From positions 1,798,001-1,862,000 of the forward strand of contig NZ_JAUSXG010000001.1 of NCBI RefSeq assembly GCF_030815855.1: DNA of 64,000 bases, written 5' to 3'. Position 1 is the first letter of the stretch, and each line of letters starts with the position of its first letter. Shown here piece by piece: positions 30,007 through 41,004 of the stretch. The DNA comes from Variovorax paradoxus. Lineage in GTDB: Bacteria > Pseudomonadota > Gammaproteobacteria > Burkholderiales > Burkholderiaceae_C. The notes under the pieces were generated by a model. The model was not told where the DNA came from and made no database searches. It saw only the letters and a list, made by a program, of their open reading frames with translations. The translations under genes were made by a program, and so were the position numbers.

Positions 30007-30432
30007 ATGGCCATCGAACGTACCCTCTCCATCATCAAGCCCGACGCCGTTGCCAAGAACGTCATCGGCAAGATCGTTTCCCGCTTCGAAGCTGCCGGCC
30101 TCAAGGTCGTCGCCGCCAAGCTGGTGCATCTGTCGCGCAACGAAGCCGAGCAGTTCTACTCGGTCCACAAGGAACGTCCGTTCTTCAAGGACCTGGTCGA
30201 GTTCATGATCTCCGGCCCCGTGTTCGTGCAAGTGCTCGAAGGCGAGAACGCCATCGCCAAGAACCGCGACCTGATGGGCGCCACGGACCCGAAGAAGGCA
30301 GCCGCCGGCACCATCCGCGCCGACTTCGCCGACAGCATCGACGCCAACGCCGTGCACGGTTCGGACGCCGCCGAAACCGCAGCGAACGAAGTCGCTTTCT
30401 TCTTCGCCGGCCTCAACGTCTACGCACGCTGA
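30007..30432 (+). CDS. ndk: Nucleoside diphosphate kinase
   Basis: Balances nucleoside triphosphate pools through a phospho-histidine intermediate. 141 residues, the standard length. The N-terminus [18 protein letters not shown] is diagnostic, and the catalytic His is in [14 protein letters not shown] near 117. [13 protein letters not shown] and [17 protein letters not shown] are also conserved. The frame opens earlier, but ATG 30007 follows an AGGAAG site and starts at the conserved Met. It leads a long run of plus-strand housekeeping genes to purA. Confidence 0.98.
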   Translation: MAIERTLSIIKPDAVAKNVIGKIVSRFEAAGLKVVAAKLVHLSRNEAEQFYSVHKERPFFKDLVEFMISGPVFVQVLEGENAIAKNRDLMGATDPKKAAAGTIRADFADSIDANAVHGSDAAETAANEVAFFFAGLNVYAR

Positions 30433-30452
30433 AGCCATATCCCGCTGATTTC

Positions 30453-31607
30453 ATGACCACGGCCAACCTGCTCGAATTCGATCTCGAGGGGCTGGCTGCG
30501 TTCTGCGAAAAGCTCGGCGAGAAGCGATTCCGCGCCACGCAGCTGTTCCGCTGGATCCACCAGCGTGGCGCCAGCGACTTCGCCCAGATGACCGATCTGG
30601 CCAAGTCGCTGCGCGAAAAGCTCGCCACCACCGCTCGCGTCGAGGCCCTTTCGGTCCTCACGCAGCACGAATCCAAGGACGGCACGATCAAGTGGCTGTT
30701 CGACGTCGGCGATGGCAATGCCGTCGAAGCCGTATTCATTCCCGAAGACGACCGCGGCACGTTGTGCGTGTCGTCTCAAGCCGGCTGCGCGGTGGGGTGC
30801 CGCTTCTGCTCCACCGGGCATCAGGGCTTCAGCCGCAACCTGAGCACGGGCGAAATCGTCGCCCAGCTGTGGTTTGCCGAACACTTCCTGCGCAAGCATC
30901 TGAAACGCGACGAGCGCGTCATTTCCAACGTGGTGATGATGGGCATGGGCGAGCCGCTGCAGAACTACACGGCGCTGGTGCCCGCGCTGCGCACCATGCT
31001 CGATGACAACGCCTATGGGCTGTCGCGCCGCCGCGTAACCGTGTCGACCTCCGGCGTGGTGCCGATGATCGACCGCCTGGGCGCCGATTGCCCGGTGGCC
31101 ATGGCGGTGTCGCTGCACGCGCCCAACGATGCGCTGCGCGACGACCTCGTGCCGCTCAATCGCAAGTACCCCATCGCCGAACTGCTCGAGGCCTGCAAGC
31201 GCTACCTGGCGCATGCGCCGCGCGACTTCATCACCTTCGAGTACTGCATGCTCGACGGCGTCAACGACCAGCCCGAGCATGCGCGGCAGCTGGTGGAACT
31301 CGTCCGCACCCATGGCGTGTCGTGCAAGTTCAACCTGATTCCGTTCAATCCGTTTCCGGCCTCGGGTCTGCTGCGTTCGCCGCAGCCGCGCGTGCTGGCA
31401 TTTGCCAAGACGCTGAGCGAGGCCGGCCTCGTGACCACCGTGCGCAAGACGCGCGGCGACGACATCGATGCGGCCTGCGGACAGCTGGCCGGCGACGTCA
31501 AGGACCGAACCCGCGCGGCCGAACGCATGGCCCAGCGCCGCGTGTCGGAGCGCACCATCGTTTTGCACCCGGTTCGCAAGACCCCCACCGTCTCCCAGGA
31601 GCACTGA
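30453..31607 (+). CDS. rlmN: Dual-specificity rRNA/tRNA adenine C2 methyltransferase RlmN
   Basis: A radical SAM enzyme methylating A2503 of 23S rRNA and A37 of some tRNAs. 384 residues. The FeS cluster motif CxxxCxxC appears in [16 protein letters not shown] near 112-119. GMGEPLQNY, the SAM-binding [25 protein letters not shown] and [10 protein letters not shown] are family blocks. The second catalytic cysteine region [16 protein letters not shown] lies near 345-355. It begins 20 bases after ndk and is followed four bases later by pilW, matching the conserved order rlmN-pilW-rodZ-ispG-hisS. Confidence 0.97.
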   Translation: MTTANLLEFDLEGLAAFCEKLGEKRFRATQLFRWIHQRGASDFAQMTDLAKSLREKLATTARVEALSVLTQHESKDGTIKWLFDVGDGNAVEAVFIPEDDRGTLCVSSQAGCAVGCRFCSTGHQGFSRNLSTGEIVAQLWFAEHFLRKHLKRDERVISNVVMMGMGEPLQNYTALVPALRTMLDDNAYGLSRRRVTVSTSGVVPMIDRLGADCPVAMAVSLHAPNDALRDDLVPLNRKYPIAELLEACKRYLAHAPRDFITFEYCMLDGVNDQPEHARQLVELVRTHGVSCKFNLIPFNPFPASGLLRSPQPRVLAFAKTLSEAGLVTTVRKTRGDDIDAACGQLAGDVKDRTRAAERMAQRRVSERTIVLHPVRKTPTVSQEH

Positions 31608-31611
31608 CCTA

Positions 31612-32475
31612 ATGAGCATGGCCTTTTCGATGACGACCGCGAGCGCACGGCGGCTGCTGGCCGCGAGCTTTACCGGTGTCGCCGTGGCATCTCTGGCTGT
31701 TCTGCTCGCGGGCTGCGTCAATACGCGAACCACCACCACCAGCCTGGCCGACACCAGCTCGGCCAAGGGTGCCGAGATCGTGACCGAGTCCGACGAAACC
31801 AGCCGCCAGCGCCGCGCGCGCCTGCGCATGGAGCTCGCCTCGGGCTACTTCGAACACGGCCAGACCACCGTAGCGCTCGACGAGATCAAGCAGGCCCTGG
31901 TGGCCGATCCCAACTATGCGGACGCGTACAGCCTGCGGGGCCTCATCTACATGCGGCTCGAGGACGCCGGCATGGCCGAGGACAGCTTCCGCCGCGCCAT
32001 TGCGATCAACCCGCGCGATCCCAATGTGCGGCACAACTACGGTTGGCTGCTGTGCCAGCAGAACCGCTTTGGCGATGCCGCCCAGCAGTTCACCGAAGCG
32101 CTCGCGGTGCCGAGCTACACCGATCGTTCCAAGACGCTCATGACGCAGGGCGTTTGCCAGCTCAGGGCCGGCCAGCGCCCTGAGGCGGAACGCAGCCTCA
32201 TGCAGGCCTACGAGATCGATGCCGGCAATCCGGTGGTCGGATTCAATCTGGCCTCGCTGCTGGCGCAACGCGAAGAATGGTCGCGTGCGCAGTTCTACAT
32301 TCGCCGTGTCAACAACAGTCCGTCGGCCAGTGCCGAGACGCTGTGGCTCGGCATCAAGATCGAACGACGGCTCAACAACCGCGAGGCAGTTGCGCAGTTG
32401 GGGGGGCAACTGCAACGGCGCTTTCCGCAGTCCCGGGAGGCAATAGCGTACGAGCGCGGGAATTTCAATGACTGA
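31612..32475 (+). CDS. pilW: Type IV pilus biogenesis/stability lipoprotein PilW (PilF)
   Basis: An outer-membrane TPR lipoprotein that, as PilF in Pseudomonas, supports secretin assembly. 287 residues from ATG 31612; ATG 31618 is an alternative. The lipobox AVLLAGC is near 28-34. Several TPR units span about 70-270, for example ASGYFEHGQTTVALDEIKQA and ADAYSLRGLIYMRLEDAGMA. The gene overlaps rodZ by eight bases. Its place between rlmN and rodZ is conserved in proteobacteria, which supports the name even where pilus genes are remote. Confidence 0.9.
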   Translation: MSMAFSMTTASARRLLAASFTGVAVASLAVLLAGCVNTRTTTTSLADTSSAKGAEIVTESDETSRQRRARLRMELASGYFEHGQTTVALDEIKQALVADPNYADAYSLRGLIYMRLEDAGMAEDSFRRAIAINPRDPNVRHNYGWLLCQQNRFGDAAQQFTEALAVPSYTDRSKTLMTQGVCQLRAGQRPEAERSLMQAYEIDAGNPVVGFNLASLLAQREEWSRAQFYIRRVNNSPSASAETLWLGIKIERRLNNREAVAQLGGQLQRRFPQSREAIAYERGNFND

Positions 32476-33453
32476 ACGGGTTTCGGAGTTCGGCACTTCC
32501 GCGGCACTGCCGCTTGCGGAAGGCGACATCACGCACAAGACGGCCGGCGACATGCTTCGCGAGGCACGCGAGGCCCACGGCCTGCATATCGAAATGGTGG
32601 CCGCGGCCCTCAAGGTGCCGCCGCAGAAGCTCATGGCGCTGGAGGCGGACGATATCGATTCGCTGCCCGACCCGGTCTTTGCCCGGGCCCTGGCAAGCAG
32701 CGTCTGCCGCGCCTTGCGCATCGACCCCGTTCCCGTGTTGGCAAAGCTGCCGGGGGCGCAGCGCGCGCCGCTGGCAACGGCCGACCGCACGCTCCAGAGC
32801 AACATCGTTTCCGGCACGCCGCGCTGGAACGGCAGCCGCTCCAACGGTCTGCCATCGCGCGCCTTGCTGATCGTCGTCGCTTTGCTGCTGGTCGGCGCAG
32901 GGGTGCTGTTCTGGCTGCCGCAGTCGGCTTTCGACCAGATCGGTGCGGCGGTGTCGCGATGGACGGCACGCGGCGAGGCCGACACAGGTTCGGTGGCCGA
33001 GGCGCCCGTGGCGGGATCGGCGCCAGGCGGAGCATCCGTGGTCGAGAACGCACCGGTCTCACCGGTCCCACCGGCCGCAAACCCAGCCACACCGGGAACG
33101 CCCGGGATGCCTGCAGCAACCGCAACAATTCCAACGCCGGGTGTGCCGCCCGCTACAGCCTTGCCCGCCGCCAACGCTTCCGCAACCGTTTCGGCGCCTG
33201 CCGCTGCCGGCAGCGGCCAGCCGCTTGTCTTCGTCGCGCGCGAAGACTGCTGGGTCACGGTCACCGAAGCCGGCGGCAAGCAGTTGCTGCGCCGTATCGT
33301 GCAGGCGGGCGAAACCGTTGGCTTGTCGGGCGCGCTGCCGCTGTCGGTGGTGGTGGGACGCGCATCGGCGGTCGATGTGCAAGTGCGCGGAAAGCCCTAC
33401 GATCTGAAGCCTGTCACGCGCGGCGGCGGCGTGGCGCGTTTTGAGGTGACCTC

Positions 33454-33457
<4 letters not shown>
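32468..33457 (+). CDS. rodZ: RodZ-like helix-turn-helix cell-shape membrane protein
   Basis: 329 residues with the RodZ layout. A cytoplasmic HTH domain lies at about 25-95 ([19 protein letters not shown], then [19 protein letters not shown]). A membrane segment is near 130-150 ([19 protein letters not shown]). A Pro/Ala/Thr-rich periplasmic linker follows, and a C-terminal beta domain ([22 protein letters not shown]4115) ends the protein. E. coli RodZ links MreB to the elongasome. The stop overlaps the GTG start of ispG. Its position in the pilW-rodZ-ispG-hisS cluster agrees with the assignment. Confidence 0.88.
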
Positions 33458-34731
<1,274 letters not shown>

Positions 34732-34746
34732 CACCTCCGCAGACTC

Positions 34747-36057
34747 ATGGCTGAAAAATTGAATGCCGTCAAAGGCATGAACGACATATTGCCGCCCGAA
34801 TCGGCGCGCTGGGAATGGCTCGAGGCCACCGTGCGCGACCTGATGGGGCGCTTTGCGTACCGCAACGTGCGCACGCCGATCCTGGAGCGCACGGCGCTGT
34901 TCGTGCGCGGCATCGGCGAAGTCACCGACATCGTCGAGAAGGAGATGTACTCCTTCGAGGACCGTGCGGACAAGCACGGCAAATTCGAACATCTGACCAT
35001 GCGTCCCGAGAACACGGCCGGCCTGGTGCGCGCAGTGATCGAGCACAACATGCTGTACGAAGGCCCCAAGCGGCTCTGGTACACCGGACCGATGTTCCGC
35101 CGCGAGAACGTGCAGCGCGGACGTTTCCGCCAGTTCCACCAGATCGGTGCGGAAGCCCTCGGCTTTGCAGGCCCGGACGTCGATGCCGAGTTGATCTTGC
35201 TGGCCAACGCGTTGTGGAAGGCCATCGGCCTGACCGATGTGCGCCTGGAGCTCAACAGCCTGGGACAGCCCGCCGAGCGCGCGCTGCACCGCGCCCAGCT
35301 CATTGCTCACTTCGAGGGGCAGCTCGACAAGCTCGACGAGGATGGAAAACGCCGGCTGCACAGCAATCCGCTGCGCATTTTCGACACGAAGAATCCGGCG
35401 ATGAAGGATGTGGTCGAGTCAGCGCCGAAGCTGATCGACTTCCTCGGCGCCGAGTCGCTGGCGCACTTCGAGGGGCTGCAGGCCATCCTCAAGGCCAACG
35501 ACATTGCGTTCACGATCAACCCGCGGTTGGTGCGCGGGCTCGATTACTACAACCTCAGCGTGTTCGAGTTCGTGACCGACCGGCTCGGCTCGCAAGGCAC
35601 GGTGTGCGCCGGGGGCCGCTACGACGACCTGATCGCACAGATCGGCGGCAAGCCGGCGCCTGCGGTGGGCTGGGCGATGGGTGTCGAACGCGTGCTCGAT
35701 CTGCTGAAAGAGCAGGGCGCCGAGGTTTCCGCCCCCGCGCCCGATGCCTATGCCGTGGTGCCCGACGCCACGTCGATGCCTGTGGTGCTGTGTACCCTGC
35801 AGCAATTGCGTGAGTCGGGCGTCAGCGTACAAATGCATGCAGCCACGGCCGACGGCCTGAGCAGCTTCAAGGCGCAGATGAAGAAAGCCGACGCCAGCGG
35901 CGCCACCTACGCGCTGATTTTCGGCGCCGATGAACTTGCGCGCGGCGAAGTGACTCTCAAGTCGTTGCGCGACGGAAGCGGCGCGCAGAGCGCCCGCACT
36001 CTTGCCGACGTGGCCACCTGGGCCGCCACCCTACAATCGCCGGCTCCCAACCTCTGA
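34747..36057 (+). CDS. hisS: Histidyl-tRNA synthetase
   Basis: Charges tRNA-His. The 436 residues fit the bacterial enzyme. The N-terminus [16 protein letters not shown] is typical. Class II motif 2 is seen in [19 protein letters not shown], the histidine-specific loops in [12 protein letters not shown] and [14 protein letters not shown], and motif 3 in [19 protein letters not shown]-terminal anticodon-binding domain occupies about the last 95 residues. hisZ at 43554 is a paralogue lacking synthetase activity; the LDYYN-type loop is complete here, marking this one as the true synthetase. Confidence 0.98.
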   Translation: MAEKLNAVKGMNDILPPESARWEWLEATVRDLMGRFAYRNVRTPILERTALFVRGIGEVTDIVEKEMYSFEDRADKHGKFEHLTMRPENTAGLVRAVIEHNMLYEGPKRLWYTGPMFRRENVQRGRFRQFHQIGAEALGFAGPDVDAELILLANALWKAIGLTDVRLELNSLGQPAERALHRAQLIAHFEGQLDKLDEDGKRRLHSNPLRIFDTKNPAMKDVVESAPKLIDFLGAESLAHFEGLQAILKANDIAFTINPRLVRGLDYYNLSVFEFVTDRLGSQGTVCAGGRYDDLIAQIGGKPAPAVGWAMGVERVLDLLKEQGAEVSAPAPDAYAVVPDATSMPVVLCTLQQLRESGVSVQMHAATADGLSSFKAQMKKADASGATYALIFGADELARGEVTLKSLRDGSGAQSARTLADVATWAATLQSPAPNL

Positions 36058-36062
36058 CACGC

Positions 36063-36755
36063 ATGGCAACCCATCTCGATCTCGACGAACAGGAACAGCT
36101 CGACCAGCTCAAGCATTTCTGGAACACCTACGGCACCCTGATCACCTGGGTGGTGCTGCTCGTGGCCGGGGCCTTCGTGGCCTGGAACGGTTGGCAGTAT
36201 TACCAACGCAGCAAGGCGGCGCAGGCCGCGGCGCTTTACGACGAGGTCGAGCGCAGCACGCAGTCGGGCGACGTGGAGCGCATCCAGCGCGTTCTGGGCG
36301 ACATGAAGGAACGGTTCGCCAACACGGCCTATGCACAGCAGGCCGGCCTGCTGGCCGCCAAGTCGCTGTACGAAAAGGGCAATCTCGAAGCTTCGCGCGC
36401 CGCCCTCGGCTGGGTTGCGGAACGTGCTGTCGATCCGGGCTACAAGGCGGTTGCCAAGCTTCGGCTTGCGGCCGAGTTGCTCGACAGCAAGTCGTATGAC
36501 GAAGCGCTCAAGCAGCTTTCAGGCGACGTGCCCAAGGAATTCGAACCGCTCGTGGCCGACCGCAAGGGCGACATCTACATGGCCCAGGGCAAGCGCGACG
36601 AGGCGCAGGCCGAATACCGCAAGGCCTGGACCGGCCTTGGCGCGGCGTCCGACTACCGGCGTCTTGTCGAATTCAAGCTCAATGCCGCCGGCGTCGACCC
36701 GAAGAGCCTGGCACCTGTGATCACGGTCACGCCAGCAGCCCCCAAAAATTCCTGA
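36063..36755 (+). CDS. YfgM-family tetratricopeptide membrane protein
   Basis: 230 residues, bitopic. A short cytoplasmic N-terminus (DLDEQEQLDQLKHFWNTYG) leads into a membrane segment at about 23-45 (LITWVVLLVAGAFVAW). A periplasmic TPR-like domain follows (AQQAGLLAAKSLYEKG, DRKGDIYMAQGKRDEAQAEY). In E. coli, YfgM associates with the Sec translocon and periplasmic chaperones. The gene order hisS-yfgM-bamB-der is strongly conserved and matches here. Start ATG 36063 is five bases after the hisS stop. Confidence 0.92.
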   Translation: MATHLDLDEQEQLDQLKHFWNTYGTLITWVVLLVAGAFVAWNGWQYYQRSKAAQAAALYDEVERSTQSGDVERIQRVLGDMKERFANTAYAQQAGLLAAKSLYEKGNLEASRAALGWVAERAVDPGYKAVAKLRLAAELLDSKSYDEALKQLSGDVPKEFEPLVADRKGDIYMAQGKRDEAQAEYRKAWTGLGAASDYRRLVEFKLNAAGVDPKSLAPVITVTPAAPKNS

Positions 36756-36762
36756 TCGCACT

Positions 36763-37905
36763 ATGAATTTCAAGCGTTTCATGCCTGAGTCGTCTGTCCT
36801 GCGCGCGGGTTCAGCTCTTGTTTTGGTAGCAATGCTGGCTGCCTGCTCGGGCACGAGCAAGCCCAAGCCGGCCGAACTGCCCCCCAACCCCTCCTTGTTC
36901 GGCGTGCGCCAGGCCTGGAGCGTGCGCATCCCGGCCGTGAGCTTCCCGTTGGCGACCGACGTCAGCGGCGACATCGTGACCGTGGCCGGTGCCGACGGCA
37001 CCGTGGTCGCCATCGACGCCCGTGCCGGCCGCGAAACCTGGCGCGCCAATGCCGGCGCCGCGCTGGCCGCAGGTGTCGGCAGCGACGGCTCGCTGGCCGC
37101 GGTCGTCACCACCAACAACGAACTGGTGGCGATCGAAGGCGGCAAGGTCCTGTGGAAGCAGCGGCTCTCGGCGCAGGCCTTCACCGCGCCGCTGGTGGCC
37201 GGCCGGCGCATCTTCGTGCAAACCGCCGACCGCAGCATCAGCGCCTGGGACGGCCAAAGCGGCCGCCGCCTCTGGCTGCAGCAGCGCACCGCGGAAAACC
37301 TCGTGCTGAAGAAGTCGGGCGTCCTGATCGCCGTGGGCGACACGCTGGTGTCGGGCATCGGCGGCCGCCTGGTCGGCCTCAACCCGGCCAACGGCACCTC
37401 GCGCTGGGAAGCGCCGATCGCCGCACCGCGCGGCACCAACGACGTGGAGCGCCTGGTCGATCTGACCGGCAGCGTGAGCCGTGTCGGCGACACCGTCTGC
37501 GCACGGGCCTATTACGCGAATGTCGGCTGCGTCGACACGCTGCGCGGCCAGCTGCTGTGGACCAAGCCCGCATCGGGTGCCGAAGGCGTCAGCGGTGACG
37601 AAAGCTTCGTGTACGGCACCGAATCGGACGGCAGCGTCACGGCCTGGCGCCGCGCCGACGGCGAGCGCGCCTGGCAATCGACCCGCTTCAAGAACCGCGT
37701 CCTGACCGGGCCGCTGGCAGTGGGGCGTTCGCTGGTCATCGGCGAAAGCACGGGAACGCTGCACTTCGTCTCGCGCGAAGACGGCTCGCTGCTCAATCGC
37801 GTCACGCCCGACGGCTCCGCCATTGGCGTCACTCCGGTCATGGCCGGCAACACGGTGGTCGTCGTGACTGCCAACGGCGGTGTGTTTGGCTATCGCCCTG
37901 AATAA
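36763..37905 (+). CDS. bamB: Outer-membrane assembly lipoprotein BamB
   Basis: A BAM-complex lipoprotein of 380 residues. Signal and lipobox (LVLVAMLAACSG) put the modified Cys near residue 28. The rest is an eight-bladed PQQ-like propeller with repeated units such as VAIDARAGRETWRANAG, ISAWDGQSGRRLWLQQ, LVGLNPANGTSRWEAPIA and VTAWRRADGERAWQS. The protein scaffolds BamA in beta-barrel insertion. It lies eight bases after yfgM and 48 before der. bamD, another subunit, is elsewhere in this window at 25119. Confidence 0.96.
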   Translation: MNFKRFMPESSVLRAGSALVLVAMLAACSGTSKPKPAELPPNPSLFGVRQAWSVRIPAVSFPLATDVSGDIVTVAGADGTVVAIDARAGRETWRANAGAALAAGVGSDGSLAAVVTTNNELVAIEGGKVLWKQRLSAQAFTAPLVAGRRIFVQTADRSISAWDGQSGRRLWLQQRTAENLVLKKSGVLIAVGDTLVSGIGGRLVGLNPANGTSRWEAPIAAPRGTNDVERLVDLTGSVSRVGDTVCARAYYANVGCVDTLRGQLLWTKPASGAEGVSGDESFVYGTESDGSVTAWRRADGERAWQSTRFKNRVLTGPLAVGRSLVIGESTGTLHFVSREDGSLLNRVTPDGSAIGVTPVMAGNTVVVVTANGGVFGYRPE

Positions 37906-37953
37906 CTTTTTCGAAGGCCCGCCCATGAAAACCGCGCCCATGAAAGGCCGGCC

Positions 37954-39297
37954 ATGAAGCCGGTCGTGGCCCTGGTCGGGCGTCCGAACGTCGGCAAGTC
38001 GACCCTTTTCAACCGCCTGACGCAAACGCGCGATGCCATCGTCGCCGACTTTGCCGGGCTCACGCGCGACCGCCACTACGGCAACGGCCGCCTGGGCAAG
38101 CACGAGTTCATCGTCATCGATACCGGCGGCTTCGAGCCCGACGCGGGCAGCGGCATCTACAAGGAAATGGCCAAGCAGACGCGGCAGGCCGTGGCCGAGG
38201 CCGACGTGGTGATCTTCGTGGTCGATGCCCGCGAAGGCCTTTCGGCGCAAGACCACGACATTGCCAACGAATTGCGCCGGCTCGGGAAGCCCTGCGTGCT
38301 GGCGGCCAACAAGGCCGAAGGCATGCACGACGGCACCAAGCTGGTCGACTTCTATGAACTCGGCTTTGGCGACGTTCACGGGGTCTCCGCGGCGCACGGG
38401 CAGGGCATGCGCGACCTGGTCGAGCTGGCGCTCGCGCCGCTCAATCTGCCCGACCCCGACGATGAGACGGACGAAGACGACGTCAACAAGCCGATCAAGC
38501 TGGCTGTGGCCGGCCGGCCCAACGTCGGCAAGTCCACCCTGATCAACACCTGGCTCGGTGAAGAACGCCTGGTGGCCTTCGACATGCCGGGCACCACGCG
38601 CGACGCCATTTCGGTGCCGTTCGAGCGCAACGGCCAGCGTTTCGAGTTGATCGACACGGCCGGCCTGCGCCGCAAGGGCAAGGTCTTCGAGGCGATCGAG
38701 AAGTTCTCGGTGGTCAAGACGCTGCAGGCCATCGAGTCGGCCAACGTGGTGCTGCTGCTGCTCGACGCCACCCAGGGCGTGACCGACCAGGACGCGCACA
38801 TTGCCGGCTACATCCTCGAAAGCGGACGGGCCGTGGTGATTGCGATCAACAAGTGGGATGCGGTCGACAGCTACCAGCGCGAGCAGATCCAGCGCCAGAT
38901 CGAAACCCGGCTGCCGTTTCTCAAGTTTGCCTCGCTGCATTTCATCTCGGCCATCAAGCGCCAGGGCCTGGGCCCGGTGTGGCAGGCGATTGCGCAGGCC
39001 CACAAGTCGGCCACGCGCAAGATGTCGACACCGGTGCTGACCCGGCTGCTGCTGGAAGCGGTGCAGTTCCAGTCGCCCAAGCGCGCGGGCATGTTCCGCC
39101 CCAAGCTGCGCTATGCGCACCAGGGCGGCATGAATCCGCCGGTGATCATCATCCACGGCAATTCGCTGGAGCATGTCACCGAGGCGTACAAGCGCTTTCT
39201 CGAAGGGCGCTTCCGCAAGGAGTTCGATCTGGTGGGCACGCCCTTGCGCATCCAGTTCAAAAGCTCGCAAAATCCTTTTGCGGACAAGGACGATTGA
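37954..39297 (+). CDS. der: Ribosome-assembly GTPase Der (EngA)
   Basis: A double-GTPase needed for 50S maturation. 447 residues. G domain 1 begins [17 protein letters not shown] at about 6, with DTGGFEPD and ANKAEG. G domain 2 begins [19 protein letters not shown] near 185, with [10 protein letters not shown] and INKWDAV. A C-terminal KH-like domain ends the protein ([20 protein letters not shown]). Three in-frame ATGs occur just upstream (37925, 37940, 37954). ATG 37954 directly precedes the conserved [11 protein letters not shown] and is preferred. Confidence 0.97.
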   Translation: MKPVVALVGRPNVGKSTLFNRLTQTRDAIVADFAGLTRDRHYGNGRLGKHEFIVIDTGGFEPDAGSGIYKEMAKQTRQAVAEADVVIFVVDAREGLSAQDHDIANELRRLGKPCVLAANKAEGMHDGTKLVDFYELGFGDVHGVSAAHGQGMRDLVELALAPLNLPDPDDETDEDDVNKPIKLAVAGRPNVGKSTLINTWLGEERLVAFDMPGTTRDAISVPFERNGQRFELIDTAGLRRKGKVFEAIEKFSVVKTLQAIESANVVLLLLDATQGVTDQDAHIAGYILESGRAVVIAINKWDAVDSYQREQIQRQIETRLPFLKFASLHFISAIKRQGLGPVWQAIAQAHKSATRKMSTPVLTRLLLEAVQFQSPKRAGMFRPKLRYAHQGGMNPPVIIIHGNSLEHVTEAYKRFLEGRFRKEFDLVGTPLRIQFKSSQNPFADKDD

Positions 39298-39350
39298 ACC
39301 GCGCTTGGCCGCCGATGGCAGCCGATGAGTTACAGCTGAGTTGGAAGTTC

Positions 39351-39374
39351 CGTCTTTTGAGAGACGTTATTTTT
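39351..39374 (+). terminator. Weak candidate terminator after der
   Basis: A 5-base stem CGTCT/AGACG with loop TTTGAG is followed by TTATTTTT. It lies 54 bases after der, within the 165-base der-hfq gap. The short stem makes it a weak case. It would separate hfq from the upstream operon. Confidence 0.4.
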
Positions 39375-39462
39375 CAAAGGCTTTTGACCCCGATTGCTGC
39401 AGCGCAGAAACCCTGTGTTAAGGTCATCTCTCCAACAACTACTCTTGAACACGGAGAATATC

Positions 39463-39708
39463 GTGAGCAATAAAGGGCAACTTCTACAAGACCCGTTTCT
39501 GAACACCCTGCGTCGCGAGCATGTTCCGGTCTCCATTTATCTGGTGAACGGTATCAAGTTGCAGGGTCAGATCGAGTCTTTCGACCAGTACGTCGTGTTG
39601 CTTCGCAACACGGTGACGCAAATGGTCTACAAGCACGCCATTTCCACTATCGTGCCGGGTCGTGCCGTCAACTTCTCGGCTGCCGAGAACGACGACGCCG
39701 CAGCCTGA
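39463..39708 (+). CDS. hfq: RNA chaperone Hfq
   Basis: An Sm-like hexameric RNA chaperone for small RNAs. 81 residues from GTG 39463 behind GGAGA; the frame is open upstream to 39394, but that extension is not conserved. The Sm1 motif region [20 protein letters not shown], the [15 protein letters not shown] strand set and the Sm2 hallmark [10 protein letters not shown] are all present. A short acidic C-terminal tail ends the protein. A strong terminator lies ten bases after the stop, before hflX. Confidence 0.98.
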   Translation: MSNKGQLLQDPFLNTLRREHVPVSIYLVNGIKLQGQIESFDQYVVLLRNTVTQMVYKHAISTIVPGRAVNFSAAENDDAAA

Positions 39709-39717
39709 TCGCGCGGA

Positions 39718-39745
39718 GCGCGGCGGTAACCCCGCCGCGCTTTTT
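39718..39745 (+). terminator. Rho-independent terminator between hfq and hflX
   Basis: The 9-base all-GC stem GCGCGGCGG/CCGCCGCGC with loop TAACC is followed by five T. It lies only 16 bases before the hflX start and should end or attenuate hfq transcription. Confidence 0.85.
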
Positions 39746-39760
39746 CCATATTGATTCCGC

Positions 39761-40930
39761 TTGTCTGAACTGAACTCCCGCCAGGAAGGCGCCGCCGTTC
39801 TCGTCGGCGTCGATTTCGGGCTGCCCCATTTCGACAGCGAACTCGAGGAACTCGGCCTGCTCGCGCAGACCGCGGGCCTCTCGCCTGTCGCACGCCTCGT
39901 ATGCAAGCGCAAGGCGCCCGACGCGGCGCTTTTCGTTGGAAGCGGCAAAGCCGACGAAATCAAAGAGCTGGCTGCGATGCACCAGGCCAGCGAGGTCATC
40001 TTCGACCAGTCGCTGAGCCCTGCGCAGCAGCGCAACCTCGAGCGCCAGCTCGACGTGGCGGTCTACGACCGCACGTTTCTCATTCTCGAAATTTTTGCGC
40101 AGCGTGCCCGGTCGCACGAAGGCAAGCTGCAGGTCGAGCTCGCCCGCCTGCAGTACCTGAGCACGCGCCTGGTTCGCCGCTGGTCCCACCTCGAGCGCCA
40201 GACAGGCGGCGCGGGCGTGCGCGGCGGCCCCGGCGAAAAGCAGATCGAACTCGACCGCCGCATGATCAGCGAATCGATCAAGCGCACGCGCGAGCGCCTG
40301 GCCAAGGTGCAGAAGCAGCGCGGCACGCAGCGCCGCCAGCGCGAGCGCCGGGAGACCTTCAACATCTCGCTCGTCGGCTATACCAACGCCGGCAAGTCGT
40401 CGCTGTTCAATGCGCTGGTGAAAGCCCGCGCCTACGCGGCCGACCAGCTTTTTGCGACGCTCGACACCACCACGCGCAATCTCTATCTGGGCAACGCCCG
40501 CCGGCAGGTCTCGATTTCGGACACCGTCGGCTTCATTCGCGACCTGCCGCACGGCCTGGTCGACGCCTTCAAGGCCACGTTGCAGGAGGCCGTCGATGCC
40601 GACTTGCTGTTGCATGTGGTGGATGCGTCGAACCCGCATTTCCCCGAGCAGATGGCCGAGGTGCAATCGGTGCTTCGCGACATCGGTGCCGAGGCCGTGC
40701 CGCAGCTTCTGGTGTTCAACAAGCTCGACGCCCTTGAAACCGCGCAGCATCCGCTGCATCTGCAGGACGAAATGGAAATCGATGGCGTGCAGGTTCCGCG
40801 CATCTTCCTCAGCGCGCGCAGCGGCGAGGGCGTGCCCCTGTTGCGAGCCGAACTGGCCCGCAGGTCGGGCTCGGTGGGCGATACGATGACCCCAGAGGCC
40901 GACACTGAATTGCACGATACCGCCAATTGA
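39761..40930 (+). CDS. hflX: Ribosome-associated GTPase HflX
   Basis: A GTPase that splits stalled or stressed ribosomes. 389 residues. The N-terminal HflX domain has DAALFVGSGKADEIKELAAMH and FDQSLSPAQQRNLER, followed by a helical linker (GGPGEKQIELDRRMI). The G domain has SLVGYTNAGKSSLFNAL near 205, the switch ATLDTTTR, DTVGFIRDLPHGLVDAF, and NKLD. The start is TTG 39761, with no strong ribosome site visible because the hfq terminator lies immediately upstream. hfq-hflX-hflK-hflC is a conserved order. Confidence 0.95.
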   Translation: MSELNSRQEGAAVLVGVDFGLPHFDSELEELGLLAQTAGLSPVARLVCKRKAPDAALFVGSGKADEIKELAAMHQASEVIFDQSLSPAQQRNLERQLDVAVYDRTFLILEIFAQRARSHEGKLQVELARLQYLSTRLVRRWSHLERQTGGAGVRGGPGEKQIELDRRMISESIKRTRERLAKVQKQRGTQRRQRERRETFNISLVGYTNAGKSSLFNALVKARAYAADQLFATLDTTTRNLYLGNARRQVSISDTVGFIRDLPHGLVDAFKATLQEAVDADLLLHVVDASNPHFPEQMAEVQSVLRDIGAEAVPQLLVFNKLDALETAQHPLHLQDEMEIDGVQVPRIFLSARSGEGVPLLRAELARRSGSVGDTMTPEADTELHDTAN

Positions 40931-41004
40931 TTGGGCACAATCCCGCCACTGACAAGAGAACGAAGCGAATGAATGCAAAGCCAGCGTGGAGAGGGTTTCT
41001 GGGC

